This document shows, piece after piece, positions 47,367-56,211 of a DNA stretch of 64,000 nt. The position numbers and the translations under genes were made by a program. Position 1 is the stretch's first letter. Every line of letters begins with the position of its first letter. A model generated the notes under the pieces. It was given only the letters and a program-made list of their open reading frames with translations, was not told the origin of the DNA and searched no databases. The stretch is from positions 729,001 to 793,000 of the forward strand of contig NZ_CANMBJ010000006.1 in assembly GCF_947496075.1 (NCBI RefSeq), read 5' to 3'. Source of the DNA: an uncultured Tateyamaria sp. GTDB taxonomy: Bacteria; Pseudomonadota; Alphaproteobacteria; Rhodobacterales; Rhodobacteraceae.

Positions 47367-48892
47367 GACATTGCCTCTTCCTTGGCGACGGCGTCGTCCT
47401 TGGTAGTGTATCGACGCGCGGCGATCTCCATCCAGATCGAGTAGCTGATGGACGCCAACACGATCAGGATCAGGAACCAGTTGAGCCAGCCGGTGAAGAA
47501 ATAGGCCCCGGTTCCAACTGTTGCGTTGGCGATCATGGACCCTTGGATAAAGTTCGCTTCGGCAATGGGCCCGAGGATCAGACCAAGGACAAGCGGGGCT
47601 GCCGAGAAGCCGAACCGTTCAAGAAAGTACATCGCCATCCCCAGCGTCGCCATCACATAGACATCGCCCATGGAGTTCTGAACCGAGTAGCTTCCGAAAA
47701 CGGCCAGGCCCAGCACAATTGCGGCCATCACCGCATGCGGCACCCGTGCAACGCTGGCCGCCAGCCCAGCGATGTAAAGCCCAAAGACACACATGAGGAT
47801 TTGCCCGATCAGCATGGAGTCGATGAATGTCCAGGCGACTTGCGGGTAGTTCATGAAGAGATCAGGACCGGGGAAAATCCCGTGGATCAAAAGCCCGCCA
47901 AGCAGCACCGCCGCTGTGGGTGAGCCCGGAATTGAAAGCGTGAGCAGTGGTACAAGAGAGGGTCCGACCATTGCGTTATTGGCACTTTCCGCCGCGATGA
48001 TGCCTTCGCTATGGCCGGTTCCGAATTTCTGGCTTTCCTTGCTGAATTTCTTGGATTGGTCATAGGCCACCAACCCTGCGATCTGGCCACCGACCCCGGG
48101 GATCAGCCCAATGATGGAGCCTGTCAAAGTGCCGATGGTCAGTGCCGTCTTGCGCTTGATCACTTCGACGACGGCGAGCCGGATCGGATGCCGCTTGACG
48201 CTGATCACCTCAGCATCATCGCTCGAGCGTCCCTTGGTGAACATGGTGATCACCTGCGGGATGGCGAAGAGGCCAATAAGCGCGGGGATCACGTTGATCC
48301 CCCCGCTGACTGACGGATGGAATATGAAACGCTGCGCCCCCATGATGTCGTCAAAGCCAATTGTAGCGAGCCAAAGGCCGATGCACCCGGACAGCAAACC
48401 CTTCACGACCGAGCTGGAGTCGAGGGTTCCGATCACGGTCACGCCGAGGATTGCCAGCCAGAACAGATGGGATGGGCCAAATGCCAGTGCCCACTGCGCA
48501 AGAACGGGTGTGAGGAAAATCAAAAGGAAGACGCCGAACAATCCTCCCACTGCGGAGGCGAGGAAGGAAAGCTGCAGCGCTTTCGCGCCTTCGCCTTTGG
48601 TGGCCATGGTGTGGCCATCCAGCGTTGTGGCGATATTGGCAGGTGCGCCTGGGATTTTCAGCAGGATTGCACTTACCGCGCCGCCTGCCACGGTCGATGT
48701 GTAGGCGGCCCCAAGCAGGATCAGCCCCTGTTGCGGTTCCAGTTGAAAGGTGAAGGGGATCAACAGCGCAACGGCCATTGTTGGCGAGAGCCCGGGTGTC
48801 GCCCCAAGGATCAGGCCGCCAATTGTGCCGAGCAACAACAGCCCGAAATTGATCGGGGTAAAGACATCGCCCATGTAGAACAGAAAGTCCAT
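47363..48892 (-). CDS. TTT transporter large permease, TctA family
   Basis: ATG 48892, nine bases after GGAGGAG, gives 509 residues; the in-frame TTG at 48901 lies too close to the ribosome site. Twelve or so TM helices and the paired motifs LGATPGLSPTMAVALL and IGLIPGVGGQIAGLVAYDQS are diagnostic of TctA. It is the first gene of the minus-strand tctA-tctB-tctC-sauS-sauT operon, divergent from a LacI gene. Confidence 0.93.
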   Translation of the reverse strand: MDFLFYMGDVFTPINFGLLLLGTIGGLILGATPGLSPTMAVALLIPFTFQLEPQQGLILLGAAYTSTVAGGAVSAILLKIPGAPANIATTLDGHTMATKGEGAKALQLSFLASAVGGLFGVFLLIFLTPVLAQWALAFGPSHLFWLAILGVTVIGTLDSSSVVKGLLSGCIGLWLATIGFDDIMGAQRFIFHPSVSGGINVIPALIGLFAIPQVITMFTKGRSSDDAEVISVKRHPIRLAVVEVIKRKTALTIGTLTGSIIGLIPGVGGQIAGLVAYDQSKKFSKESQKFGTGHSEGIIAAESANNAMVGPSLVPLLTLSIPGSPTAAVLLGGLLIHGIFPGPDLFMNYPQVAWTFIDSMLIGQILMCVFGLYIAGLAASVARVPHAVMAAIVLGLAVFGSYSVQNSMGDVYVMATLGMAMYFLERFGFSAAPLVLGLILGPIAEANFIQGSMIANATVGTGAYFFTGWLNWFLILIVLASISYSIWMEIAARRYTTKDDAVAKEEAMS

Positions 48893-48939
48893 CAGGCCCA
48901 ACTCCTCCCAAACTCAGGCTTGACCCGTAACGCTAAGCA

Positions 48940-48967
48940 ATGAAAATAGTTTTGCAAATGTTTTCAT
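48940..48967. promoter_or_regulatory. Putative LacI operator in the tctA/lacI spacer
   Basis: ATGAAAA at 48940-48946 and TTTTCAT at 48961-48967 are exact inverted repeats around a TTTGCAAA palindrome (48951-48958). They lie in the 99-base spacer between the operon and its divergent LacI regulator. Confidence 0.5.
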
Positions 48968-48991
48968 AACTCTCCGAGTTTAGGTATTTAG

Positions 48992-50026
48992 GTGTCTGAA
49001 ACAAAACCAAAAAAAGTGGATATCCTGACGGTCGCAAAAGCCGCGCGGGTGTCAGCGTCGACGGTTTCACGCTACTTCAATCATCCCGACTTGCTTAAGC
49101 CTGCGACGCGCAAGCGCATCGATTCCGCGGTGCGTAGGACGGGATACATTCGAAATCGTGCGGCCCAAACCATCCACGGCATTCGTTCGGGAACGATTGG
49201 TGTGCTTATCCCGACATTGGACCATGCGATCTTTGCCGAAGTTGTGCAGGCCTTTTCCGACACCGTGGCCGAAAAGGGTTTTACTATTCTTCTCGCCTCG
49301 CACGGGTATGACTTGCAGCGCGAATACGCGATCTTGCGTAAGTTCCTTGAACATCGCGTAGATGGGGTCGTTCTGACGGGTCTGGATCATGATGACGCTG
49401 TGTTTCAGCTTCTTGACCAGCAGGAGATCCCTTGCGTGCTGATGTGGAACCACGCGGCAGGATCGCGTTTCCCCTGTATCGGTGCAGACAATGAACAGGC
49501 AGGGCGCATGATCGCGGAGCATGTCTTGTCACTGGGGCACCGAAAGATCGCCTGCATGTTTCCACCCACTGACGGCAATGACCGGGCGCTTGCCCGGCGC
49601 GACATCGTGTTACAGACTTTGAAAAACGCAGGTGTATCCGTTCCCGATGCTTGGTCTCTCACCACCGTTTACAGCATCTCTGAGTCGAAAACGGACGCTC
49701 GAAAACTGTTTTCTGGTCTCAACCGGCCCACCGCTCTGATTTGTGGCAACGACATCCTTGCAACCGGGGCACTTTATGGTGCCAAGGCGGCTGGGCTGTC
49801 GGTCCCGGACGATATCTCGATCGTTGGGATTGGCGACTTCAAAGGGTCGTCGGACATCGAACCTGCGTTGACGACAGTGCGGCTTCCGGCAAAGCGTATT
49901 GGTCACGAGGCCGGCAAGGCCCTGGTCGCTGCAATCATCGACCAAGAGACCTGGGACCAGCGCAGTTTACACTGCGAACCTACGCTCATGCTTCGTCATT
50001 CTGCGCGGGCGGTGTCAGTTGGGTAA
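48992..50026 (+). CDS. LacI family regulator of the sulfoacetate operon
   Basis: GTG 48992 gives 344 residues. The helix-turn-helix is VDILTVAKAARVSASTVSRY with hinge helix LLKPATRKRIDSAVRRTGY. The effector domain (about 62-340) is a periplasmic-binding-like fold, RSGTIGVLIPTLDHAIFAEV. It is divergent from tctA with operator-like inverted repeats between. It most likely represses the transport/sau genes until a sulfonate or its intermediate binds. Confidence 0.9.
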   Translation: MSETKPKKVDILTVAKAARVSASTVSRYFNHPDLLKPATRKRIDSAVRRTGYIRNRAAQTIHGIRSGTIGVLIPTLDHAIFAEVVQAFSDTVAEKGFTILLASHGYDLQREYAILRKFLEHRVDGVVLTGLDHDDAVFQLLDQQEIPCVLMWNHAAGSRFPCIGADNEQAGRMIAEHVLSLGHRKIACMFPPTDGNDRALARRDIVLQTLKNAGVSVPDAWSLTTVYSISESKTDARKLFSGLNRPTALICGNDILATGALYGAKAAGLSVPDDISIVGIGDFKGSSDIEPALTTVRLPAKRIGHEAGKALVAAIIDQETWDQRSLHCEPTLMLRHSARAVSVG

Positions 50027-50092
50027 TGGCGAAAGCGCTTCTTTCCTTGAAGTTGGCCCGACCGGAAATAGCCGTTTTGGGGCCATAAAAAA

Positions 50093-50126
50093 GAAAACCC
50101 GGCGCGAGGTAGTCCTCACGCCGGGT
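50093..50126. terminator. Bidirectional terminator between lacI gene and tmoX
   Basis: AAACCCGGCG-n14-CGCCGGGTTT is a perfect 10-bp stem. Toward the minus strand it runs into TTTTCTTTTTTATGG, so it chiefly ends the TMAO operon; it also stands after the LacI gene on the plus strand. Confidence 0.9.
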
Positions 50127-50145
50127 TTCCTGAACTGTCAGCGGC

Positions 50146-51096
50146 TTAGTTGATCCAGCCGTTCACGACGTCCATGTTTTCGGCCACCCATTCTTCGGCC
50201 ACATCTTGCGGATCCATCTCGTCCCGACCGATTGCCAGGATCCAGCCGTTCACGACCGCAGGATCCAGTTGGATTTGGCTCAGGAACTTGGCCGCGGGTG
50301 GGTTCCGCTCTTCCAGCGACTTGGAGTAGCTGACAAAGATCTGAGCGTCCGGCGTTTTGCAGCCTGCTTCGGACACTTCCAGCCAGTCCTCACCATCCAG
50401 CTGCAGGTTCAGGCAGCCTTCTGAGTGCTCGGGCTCTGCCAGTGGCGCGATGTCATAGGCGGCGTGGATCCATTCAGGCGTCCAGTAGTAGAACAGGATC
50501 GGTTTCTGGTTGCCGTAGGACGATTTCAGCTGTGCCTTGAAGGTCGCGTCCGAGATGATCTCGGGCTCCCACAGTTCAGAGAGGCCATAGGACTTCATCT
50601 TGACCTGCCAGATCTTCGTGGATTTCCACGATGCATCACCGGCCCAGTATTCACCCTTGCCGTTGCCGTCCTTGTCGAACATGGCCGCAACCGCCGGGTC
50701 CTTCAGATCCTCGAACGAGCTGATCTGGTCGGACATGTAGCTGGGCACGTACATTTGCTGTGTACCGGCATAGGGCTGGTTATGCGCGACGGTGCCTGCG
50801 TCTTCGATGAAGCGATCCCATGGGCCTTGCTGGTTCGGCATCCACATGTCGGTCCAGACGTCGGCCGAGCCGTCGCCCTTGTCCATACCGGTCGCGATGA
50901 TCGCCTGGTCGGACAGACCTTCGACGATTTCGGCTTCAGAACCGAGCGGCCCCTCGATGACCGTCTTGATGACGTGCGCGATGGCTTTGGCACCGGTCCA
51001 GTTCAGGTCCGAAATGGCTACCTTTTCCTGGGCCGAGGCACCGACTGCGGCAACCGACAGGGCCCCTGCAGCGGTGAGGGTTGTCATGAGTTTCAT
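50146..51096 (-). CDS. tmoX: TMAO ABC transporter substrate-binding protein
   Basis: ATG 51096 after GGGAGAC gives 316 residues; an upstream Met at 51120 is less likely. A signal peptide (1-22, ending ASAQ) precedes a ProX/OpuAC-type fold: VAISDLNWTGAKAIAHVIK, a GDGSADVWTDMWMPNQQ ligand segment and several Trp (YYWTPEWIH) for quaternary-amine binding. Position in an operon with tdm and the long permease matches the roseobacter TmoX. Betaine or choline binding would look similar. Confidence 0.8.
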   Translation of the reverse strand: MKLMTTLTAAGALSVAAVGASAQEKVAISDLNWTGAKAIAHVIKTVIEGPLGSEAEIVEGLSDQAIIATGMDKGDGSADVWTDMWMPNQQGPWDRFIEDAGTVAHNQPYAGTQQMYVPSYMSDQISSFEDLKDPAVAAMFDKDGNGKGEYWAGDASWKSTKIWQVKMKSYGLSELWEPEIISDATFKAQLKSSYGNQKPILFYYWTPEWIHAAYDIAPLAEPEHSEGCLNLQLDGEDWLEVSEAGCKTPDAQIFVSYSKSLEERNPPAAKFLSQIQLDPAVVNGWILAIGRDEMDPQDVAEEWVAENMDVVNGWIN

Positions 51097-51126
51097 ATGT
51101 GTCTCCCTTATTGAACTCATTCTTGG

Positions 51127-52713
51127 TTAGTGTTTGACGGTGTTGGCCTTCTGAACGACCCGGTCGATCATCATCGCCAGAAGTGCGATGCCGATGCCGG
51201 CCAGGATGCCAGCACCTGTACGGGTGTTTGCCAGCGCTTCGGTCACGATGAAGCCCATGCCGCCCGCGCCGATCAGGGCCGCGACAACGACCATCGACAG
51301 CGCCATCATCACAACCTGGTTCACACCGGCCATGATCGAGGGAAGCGCCTGGGGCAGTTCCACCTTTGTCAGCAGCTGACGGGGGTTGGCGCCAAAGGCG
51401 AGCGCCGCTTCCTTGGTGTTTTCAGGCACGTGTTTGATCCCGAGCGCTGTCAGCCGCACCATGGGTGGCATGGCGAAAATCACCGTGGCGAGGATGCCCG
51501 GCGGCTTGCCTATTGAGAAGAAGGCGACCGCAGGCAGCAGGTACACGAACGACGGGATCGTCTGCATGATGTCGAGGATGGGCGTAATGATCGCCTGTCC
51601 GCGTGTCGACTTGCCCACCCATATGCCCAGCGGCAGGCCGAAGACCACGCAGATGATCGATGCCGCGACCACGAGGCTCATCGTGTCCATGGCCGTTTGC
51701 CAGAAGCCGAAGAGGGCGAGGTACACGAGAGAGGCGGCTACGAATATGGTTATTCGCGCCCCGGCCATCGTGTAACTGATGGCCATGATGGCCCCCATGG
51801 CGATGATCCACGGCGTGCCTACGAAGACGGCGGTGATGGCTGACAGCATTGATCGAAGGAAGGTCGTGATCCCGTCAAAGAAGAAGCCGTAGAAGGCTGT
51901 GAGGTAGCCGATGCCGTCATCGATCAATTGCGCTGTGTAGCTGTTCAGGTTGACCGGCGGCAGACCGTCGCGCGGTGCTTCACGGCGCACAAAGCGGTTG
52001 CCGTCATCGTCCCGGGGATAGGTGACGGTGTCGCGCCGTTCGAGCCAGACAATGGTGGGAAATTCCCCGATGATCATGCAGTCGAATTGATCCTTGAACG
52101 CCACCTCTTCGCCTGCTGCAATGGATCGTGCCTGTTTGATGCAAGTCCGTTCTTCGGGTGGGAATTGCGAGGCGCGATACAGCATCAGTGGTGCGATCAT
52201 GGCGACGATGACTGCAGCCCAAATCAGCCGTTTCATGTCCCATCCCGAGGGTTTGCTGTGATCCACCCGCCAGACATTGTATTGCCGGAAATAGATGCGG
52301 TCGGCGAGCCATCCAAACAGCACACGACCCAGGACAAAGATGATCACAGCCGCCCAGAGGCTGGACATCGTCCAGTCTTCGTAGCGAACCACGAGGAAGT
52401 CCTTGCCGTCGATCACGGCCTGTTCCGCAGCACGGGAGAATTTCCAGACCTGCATCAGGTAGACGGCTGCCACGAGGTCGATCAGGAAGCCGATCCAGAA
52501 CAGCATTTTGTTGGCGCGGATCGCGGCCCAGGGAAAGCCAGCAATGGCAGCCAACCAGTTGATGTGGGTGGAAGGCAGCTTGGCCTTTTGGATCGATAGA
52601 AACGTCTGGGCGAAATAGCCGCCAGACTTGTCGGCGAAATCGGCAAAGGGCTTGGTTTCATCCGTTGCTGCCGCTGGCGCACCGCCTATTTGATCGGGTG
52701 TTGTATCGGTCAT
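51127..52713 (-). CDS. tmoV: TMAO ABC transporter permease
   Basis: ATG 52713, one base after the TmoW stop, gives 528 residues. This is long for a ProW-type permease because of an N-terminal part (about 1-250) with four extra TM helices and a periplasmic loop. The conserved permease core is at about 300-520, with LPLGIWVGKST, DIMQTIPSFVYLLP and the EAA loop, ALAFGANPRQLLTKVELPQA. This length is what I recall for TmoV. It forms the channel for the tmoX-bound substrate. Confidence 0.8.
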   Translation of the reverse strand: MTDTTPDQIGGAPAAATDETKPFADFADKSGGYFAQTFLSIQKAKLPSTHINWLAAIAGFPWAAIRANKMLFWIGFLIDLVAAVYLMQVWKFSRAAEQAVIDGKDFLVVRYEDWTMSSLWAAVIIFVLGRVLFGWLADRIYFRQYNVWRVDHSKPSGWDMKRLIWAAVIVAMIAPLMLYRASQFPPEERTCIKQARSIAAGEEVAFKDQFDCMIIGEFPTIVWLERRDTVTYPRDDDGNRFVRREAPRDGLPPVNLNSYTAQLIDDGIGYLTAFYGFFFDGITTFLRSMLSAITAVFVGTPWIIAMGAIMAISYTMAGARITIFVAASLVYLALFGFWQTAMDTMSLVVAASIICVVFGLPLGIWVGKSTRGQAIITPILDIMQTIPSFVYLLPAVAFFSIGKPPGILATVIFAMPPMVRLTALGIKHVPENTKEAALAFGANPRQLLTKVELPQALPSIMAGVNQVVMMALSMVVVAALIGAGGMGFIVTEALANTRTGAGILAGIGIALLAMMIDRVVQKANTVKH

Positions 52714-52714
52714 T

Positions 52715-53773
52715 TTATGCCTCCCCCTGAACGCCGTGCAGGATTGCATCCTTGGACACGACGCCCACAACGTTGCCGTCATCCTTGATCAGGACCGGAT
52801 GGTCTTGGTTGACGCTGAGCGCGATCAGTTTGTCGAGGTCGTCATCCGGTTCCGCCACGGGTGCCTCGGCCTGTGCCACAGGCCCTTTACGCGCCTCGTA
52901 GGCGGCCAGTGGCTCCATAACCGTGTGGGCGTAGAGCAATTTCAGTTTCGAGATGCCCGCCACGAAGTCGGCCACATAGGCGTCCGCCGGATTGGTCACG
53001 ATGTCTTCGGGCGTGCCGACCTGAACGATCTCACCATCCTTCATGATGGCGATGCGGCTGCCCATGCGGATCGCTTCATCCAGATCGTGGGTGATGAACA
53101 GCGTCGTCTTGTTCATCGACTTTGACAGCTCGAGGAATTCATCCTGCAGTACCCGCCGGATGAGCGGGTCGAGGGCCGAGAATGGTTCGTCCATCAGCAG
53201 GATATCCGGGTCGGCGGCCATGGCGCGGGCAAGGCCCACACGCTGCTGCATCCCGCCCGACAGTTCGGAGGGCAGGCGGTCGCCGTAGCCTTGCAGGCTG
53301 ACCAGTTCGATCACACGGTCCGCGACTTGCGCCCGCGTGTAGGCATCGACATTGCGCAGCTCCAGAGACAGGGCGACGTTGTCACGCACCGTGCGGTGCG
53401 GCAGCAGGGCCATGTTCTGGAACACCATCCCGATCTTGTCGGCGCGCATGGCACGCAATTCTTCGGCATTCAGTTGGCCGACATTGGCGCCGTTGATCAG
53501 GATCTCTCCGCCCGTGGGTTCGATCAGACGGTTGATATGGCGAACAAGGGTGGATTTGCCTGAGCCCGACAGGCCCATGATGCAGAAGATTTCTCCTTCA
53601 CCGACCGAGATCGACACGTCCTTGACCCCGACAACGGCGCCGAATTCTTCCAGCACGTCCGCCTTTGACAGGTTGTCCCTGCGGACGGCTTCCATGGCTT
53701 CGTCAGCCCGGTTGCCAAATATCTTCCAAACGTTGCGGGTGACGACCACCCCTTCTTCTGTATTTTCGGTCAC
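52715..53773 (-). CDS. tmoW: TMAO ABC transporter ATPase
   Basis: GTG 53773 overlaps the tdm stop (GTGA) and gives 352 residues; the longer frame lies within tdm. Walker A is MGLSGSGKSTLVRHIN, the signature is ELSGGMQQRVGLARAMA, Walker B is DILLMDEPFSALDP, and the H-loop is FITHDLDEAIRMG. A C-terminal CBS-like region (about 285-350) ends HPVLIKDDGNVVGVVSKDA, typical of glycine-betaine-type ATPases and used in osmotic or ligand sensing. It powers TmoXV. Confidence 0.85.
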   Translation of the reverse strand: MTENTEEGVVVTRNVWKIFGNRADEAMEAVRRDNLSKADVLEEFGAVVGVKDVSISVGEGEIFCIMGLSGSGKSTLVRHINRLIEPTGGEILINGANVGQLNAEELRAMRADKIGMVFQNMALLPHRTVRDNVALSLELRNVDAYTRAQVADRVIELVSLQGYGDRLPSELSGGMQQRVGLARAMAADPDILLMDEPFSALDPLIRRVLQDEFLELSKSMNKTTLFITHDLDEAIRMGSRIAIMKDGEIVQVGTPEDIVTNPADAYVADFVAGISKLKLLYAHTVMEPLAAYEARKGPVAQAEAPVAEPDDDLDKLIALSVNQDHPVLIKDDGNVVGVVSKDAILHGVQGEA

Positions 53774-56118
53774 GCGCGTGCCTTTTCTCTTTTTGGGTCC
53801 AGGAAGGGCAGGTCGACAAGCGTAGCACCTAGGCGCTTCATATGTCCGTCCAGTTTGCCCACTTCCAGTTCCGTGCCGGGTGCGGCGTTTTCGATGGCGA
53901 CCCGCGCCATGCATATGGCATGGCCGAGCGCAGGAGAGTGGCAGGCGCTGGTGATCGTGCCCACCTGTTCGCGGCCGACAAAGACGCCATCGCCGTGGCT
54001 TGGCACCTCGTTTCCGACCATGGATAGCCCCACGAGTTTGCGTCGGGGGGCAATGTTATTGCGCTCAAGCGCGGCGCGTCCGATGAAGTCGGGTTTCTTC
54101 AGATCGACTGCAAAGCCCAGCCCGGATTCAAACGCATCCATGTCGGGGCCGAATTCTGCGCCGGCGATCATCAAGCCTGCTTCGATCCGCAGCATTTCGA
54201 GCGCGTCACCGCCCATCGGCACCAAGCCAAGCGGGGTTCCCGCGTCGATCAACGCGTCCCAAATGGCAACGGCGTCGTTGCTGTCGCAAAAAATTTCGTA
54301 TCCCAGTTCACCTGTGAAACCAGTGCGACACAGCATGAACATCGGCCCCTCCCGGTCGTGAAGCCGGGCAATGGTGAAGCCGAACCACTTAAGGTTATCA
54401 AGTGTGGGACGGGACGGTTGGGTAAAGACCAGCTTGCGCAGGATGTCCCGTGATTTCGGCCCCTGCAGCGCAAGGTTCTGCATCTTGCTGCCATGGCTAA
54501 GGACCCGCACATTCAGGCCATGTGCCTCTGCCTGTTCGCGCAAATGCAAGCTGGAATTATCCGATCCACAGCACCAGCGGAATGCGGTGTCTTCCAGCCT
54601 GAACAGCGTCCCGTCGTCCAGCACGGATCCGCGCTGATCGCACAGCAAGGCATACAAGCCGCGATGGACAGACAGCTTGGCCACATTGCGTGTCATGCAA
54701 AGCTGCAAAAGCTCTTCGGCATCCGGTCCCACGATGTCGAACTTCCTGAGCCCGGACATGTCCTGCAGGGTGGCGGCGTTCTTGCAGGCCCAATACTCGG
54801 CAACCGCGCCGGTTGCGTCATACTGTGTCGGCATCCAGAGTTGCCGGGCGACCTGGTAGCTGCTTGTCAGTTTCGAGATGCGTGGGTGGAAGGCCGAATG
54901 GGCCGTCATCTGTACAGCATCTCCAGGATTTGACCGCCACGACACCGCGTGTTGGATATCGCTGTTTTCTTCATAAATACGCACGTGAATATCCGTTGGG
55001 TTCCAGCCATTGATGGGATCGACATCATCGGGGCAGGCCGTAGACACGCAGACCAGATCCGTCAGCGCCTGAAGGGCCACGTAATCTCCGGGTCGTGACC
55101 ATGCCTCGTCTGTTGCGATGTGGTGGTCTTGCCAATCGATCCACGAGTTGAAAAAGAAGTTGATCGCGGGCCAGGCGCGCCGCGATTGAATGCCGTAGGG
55201 GGCAAATGCTCCGCTTATGTTGTCGGAACAGTTGATGTGGCCGGGAAATCCGCGTTCCTCGTACCCGCGTGCGGTGCAGGCAAGCGCAAAGGTGTCGTGC
55301 CGTCCGACGGTATCCTGGCGCACCGCCAGCAGCGGTTTCATGTCCTGATCAAAGAACTTGTCGTGCAAGCCGGGCAGGGGATAGGCGCCGCGTGCCAGTG
55401 TGCGGGAAACGGCACTGTCGATGTACCGTTCGGTTCCTTGGTCCAGTGCGTCATTGCGCATCGCCATGAAATCCGAGCACTGCTGCCCGTCGACATCAAT
55501 AATCTGGACGAATTGCCCCTTTTTTAATGTGTAAGCGTGTGCCGTACCGCGGCTGACACGCCATTCGTCAACAACACGGCCCATCGGTTCGGGCAGCGAT
55601 GCGTCACGGATCGATCCAGTTGGAGGTTGGACGGACAGAGCGACAAGACCGCCGCCACCGATACTGAGATATTCCCGCGACACGGGGACGATGCAAAACA
55701 GGTCAGCGTCCTCGGTCATCTTCGCAATGTGGATGTCACCCGGTGCGTCTGATGCGCCAAAGATGCGCAGGCCGCGGCCCCGGGCAAGATCACTGTCGCG
55801 TCCATGTGCGAGCATGTCCATCTGACGTTTGTCGAACCCATCGACGGGCAGTGGTTGACCAGCTTCGCCGACTTGCGCAAATGCCGAGAGGTCAAAATCG
55901 CGGGTATTGTCCGTCAGCGCGGTCAACCAGACGTCACATCCGCCGTCCACATTGGTGATCGATATCACCGAGCCTGCGCGAACGCGTATCCTGCCCATTT
56001 CGCCGTAACGTATGTCGCGGCGGAGTGCGGCGGCGTCCTTTAGACCCTGATACCGCGCGCGAGCAGGCGTGTAGGTATCGCTTCGTTTTAGCACGTGGCT
56101 ATTCCCTGTTTGGTTCAA
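53770..56118 (-). CDS. tdm: Trimethylamine N-oxide demethylase
   Basis: The 782 residues have a DUF1989 region (about 20-380) with VRAGSVISITNVDGGCDVW, LKKGQFVQIIDVDGQQCSDF, CTARGYEERGFPGHINCSDN and VCVSTACPDDVDPING (metal-binding Cys and Asp), followed by a GcvT-type folate-binding domain (about 400-780, LQDMSGLRKFDIVGPDAEEL and CRTGFTGELGYE). That order and length match the TMAO demethylase Tdm, which splits TMAO to dimethylamine and formaldehyde, passing the one-carbon unit to tetrahydrofolate. It is first in tdm-tmoW-tmoV-tmoX and divergent from a LacI gene. Tmm and the dimethylamine enzymes are not in the window. Confidence 0.87.
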   Translation of the reverse strand: MNQTGNSHVLKRSDTYTPARARYQGLKDAAALRRDIRYGEMGRIRVRAGSVISITNVDGGCDVWLTALTDNTRDFDLSAFAQVGEAGQPLPVDGFDKRQMDMLAHGRDSDLARGRGLRIFGASDAPGDIHIAKMTEDADLFCIVPVSREYLSIGGGGLVALSVQPPTGSIRDASLPEPMGRVVDEWRVSRGTAHAYTLKKGQFVQIIDVDGQQCSDFMAMRNDALDQGTERYIDSAVSRTLARGAYPLPGLHDKFFDQDMKPLLAVRQDTVGRHDTFALACTARGYEERGFPGHINCSDNISGAFAPYGIQSRRAWPAINFFFNSWIDWQDHHIATDEAWSRPGDYVALQALTDLVCVSTACPDDVDPINGWNPTDIHVRIYEENSDIQHAVSWRSNPGDAVQMTAHSAFHPRISKLTSSYQVARQLWMPTQYDATGAVAEYWACKNAATLQDMSGLRKFDIVGPDAEELLQLCMTRNVAKLSVHRGLYALLCDQRGSVLDDGTLFRLEDTAFRWCCGSDNSSLHLREQAEAHGLNVRVLSHGSKMQNLALQGPKSRDILRKLVFTQPSRPTLDNLKWFGFTIARLHDREGPMFMLCRTGFTGELGYEIFCDSNDAVAIWDALIDAGTPLGLVPMGGDALEMLRIEAGLMIAGAEFGPDMDAFESGLGFAVDLKKPDFIGRAALERNNIAPRRKLVGLSMVGNEVPSHGDGVFVGREQVGTITSACHSPALGHAICMARVAIENAAPGTELEVGKLDGHMKRLGATLVDLPFLDPKREKARA

Positions 56119-56140
56119 GCGTCAATTGATAGGTGCGCTG

Positions 56141-56154
56141 TGTAACCGGTTACA
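56141..56154. promoter_or_regulatory. LacI-type operator palindrome for the TMAO operon
   Basis: TGTAACCGGTTACA is a perfect 14-bp palindrome with a central CG, the form bound by LacI/GalR proteins. It lies 22 bases upstream of tdm and 57 upstream of the divergent regulator's start at 56212. Confidence 0.75.
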
Positions 56155-56211
56155 TTTGAACACTTGCGAATCGCTTTGGTCAAGCATCTGGTGCGGAGGA
56201 GGGGGATTATC

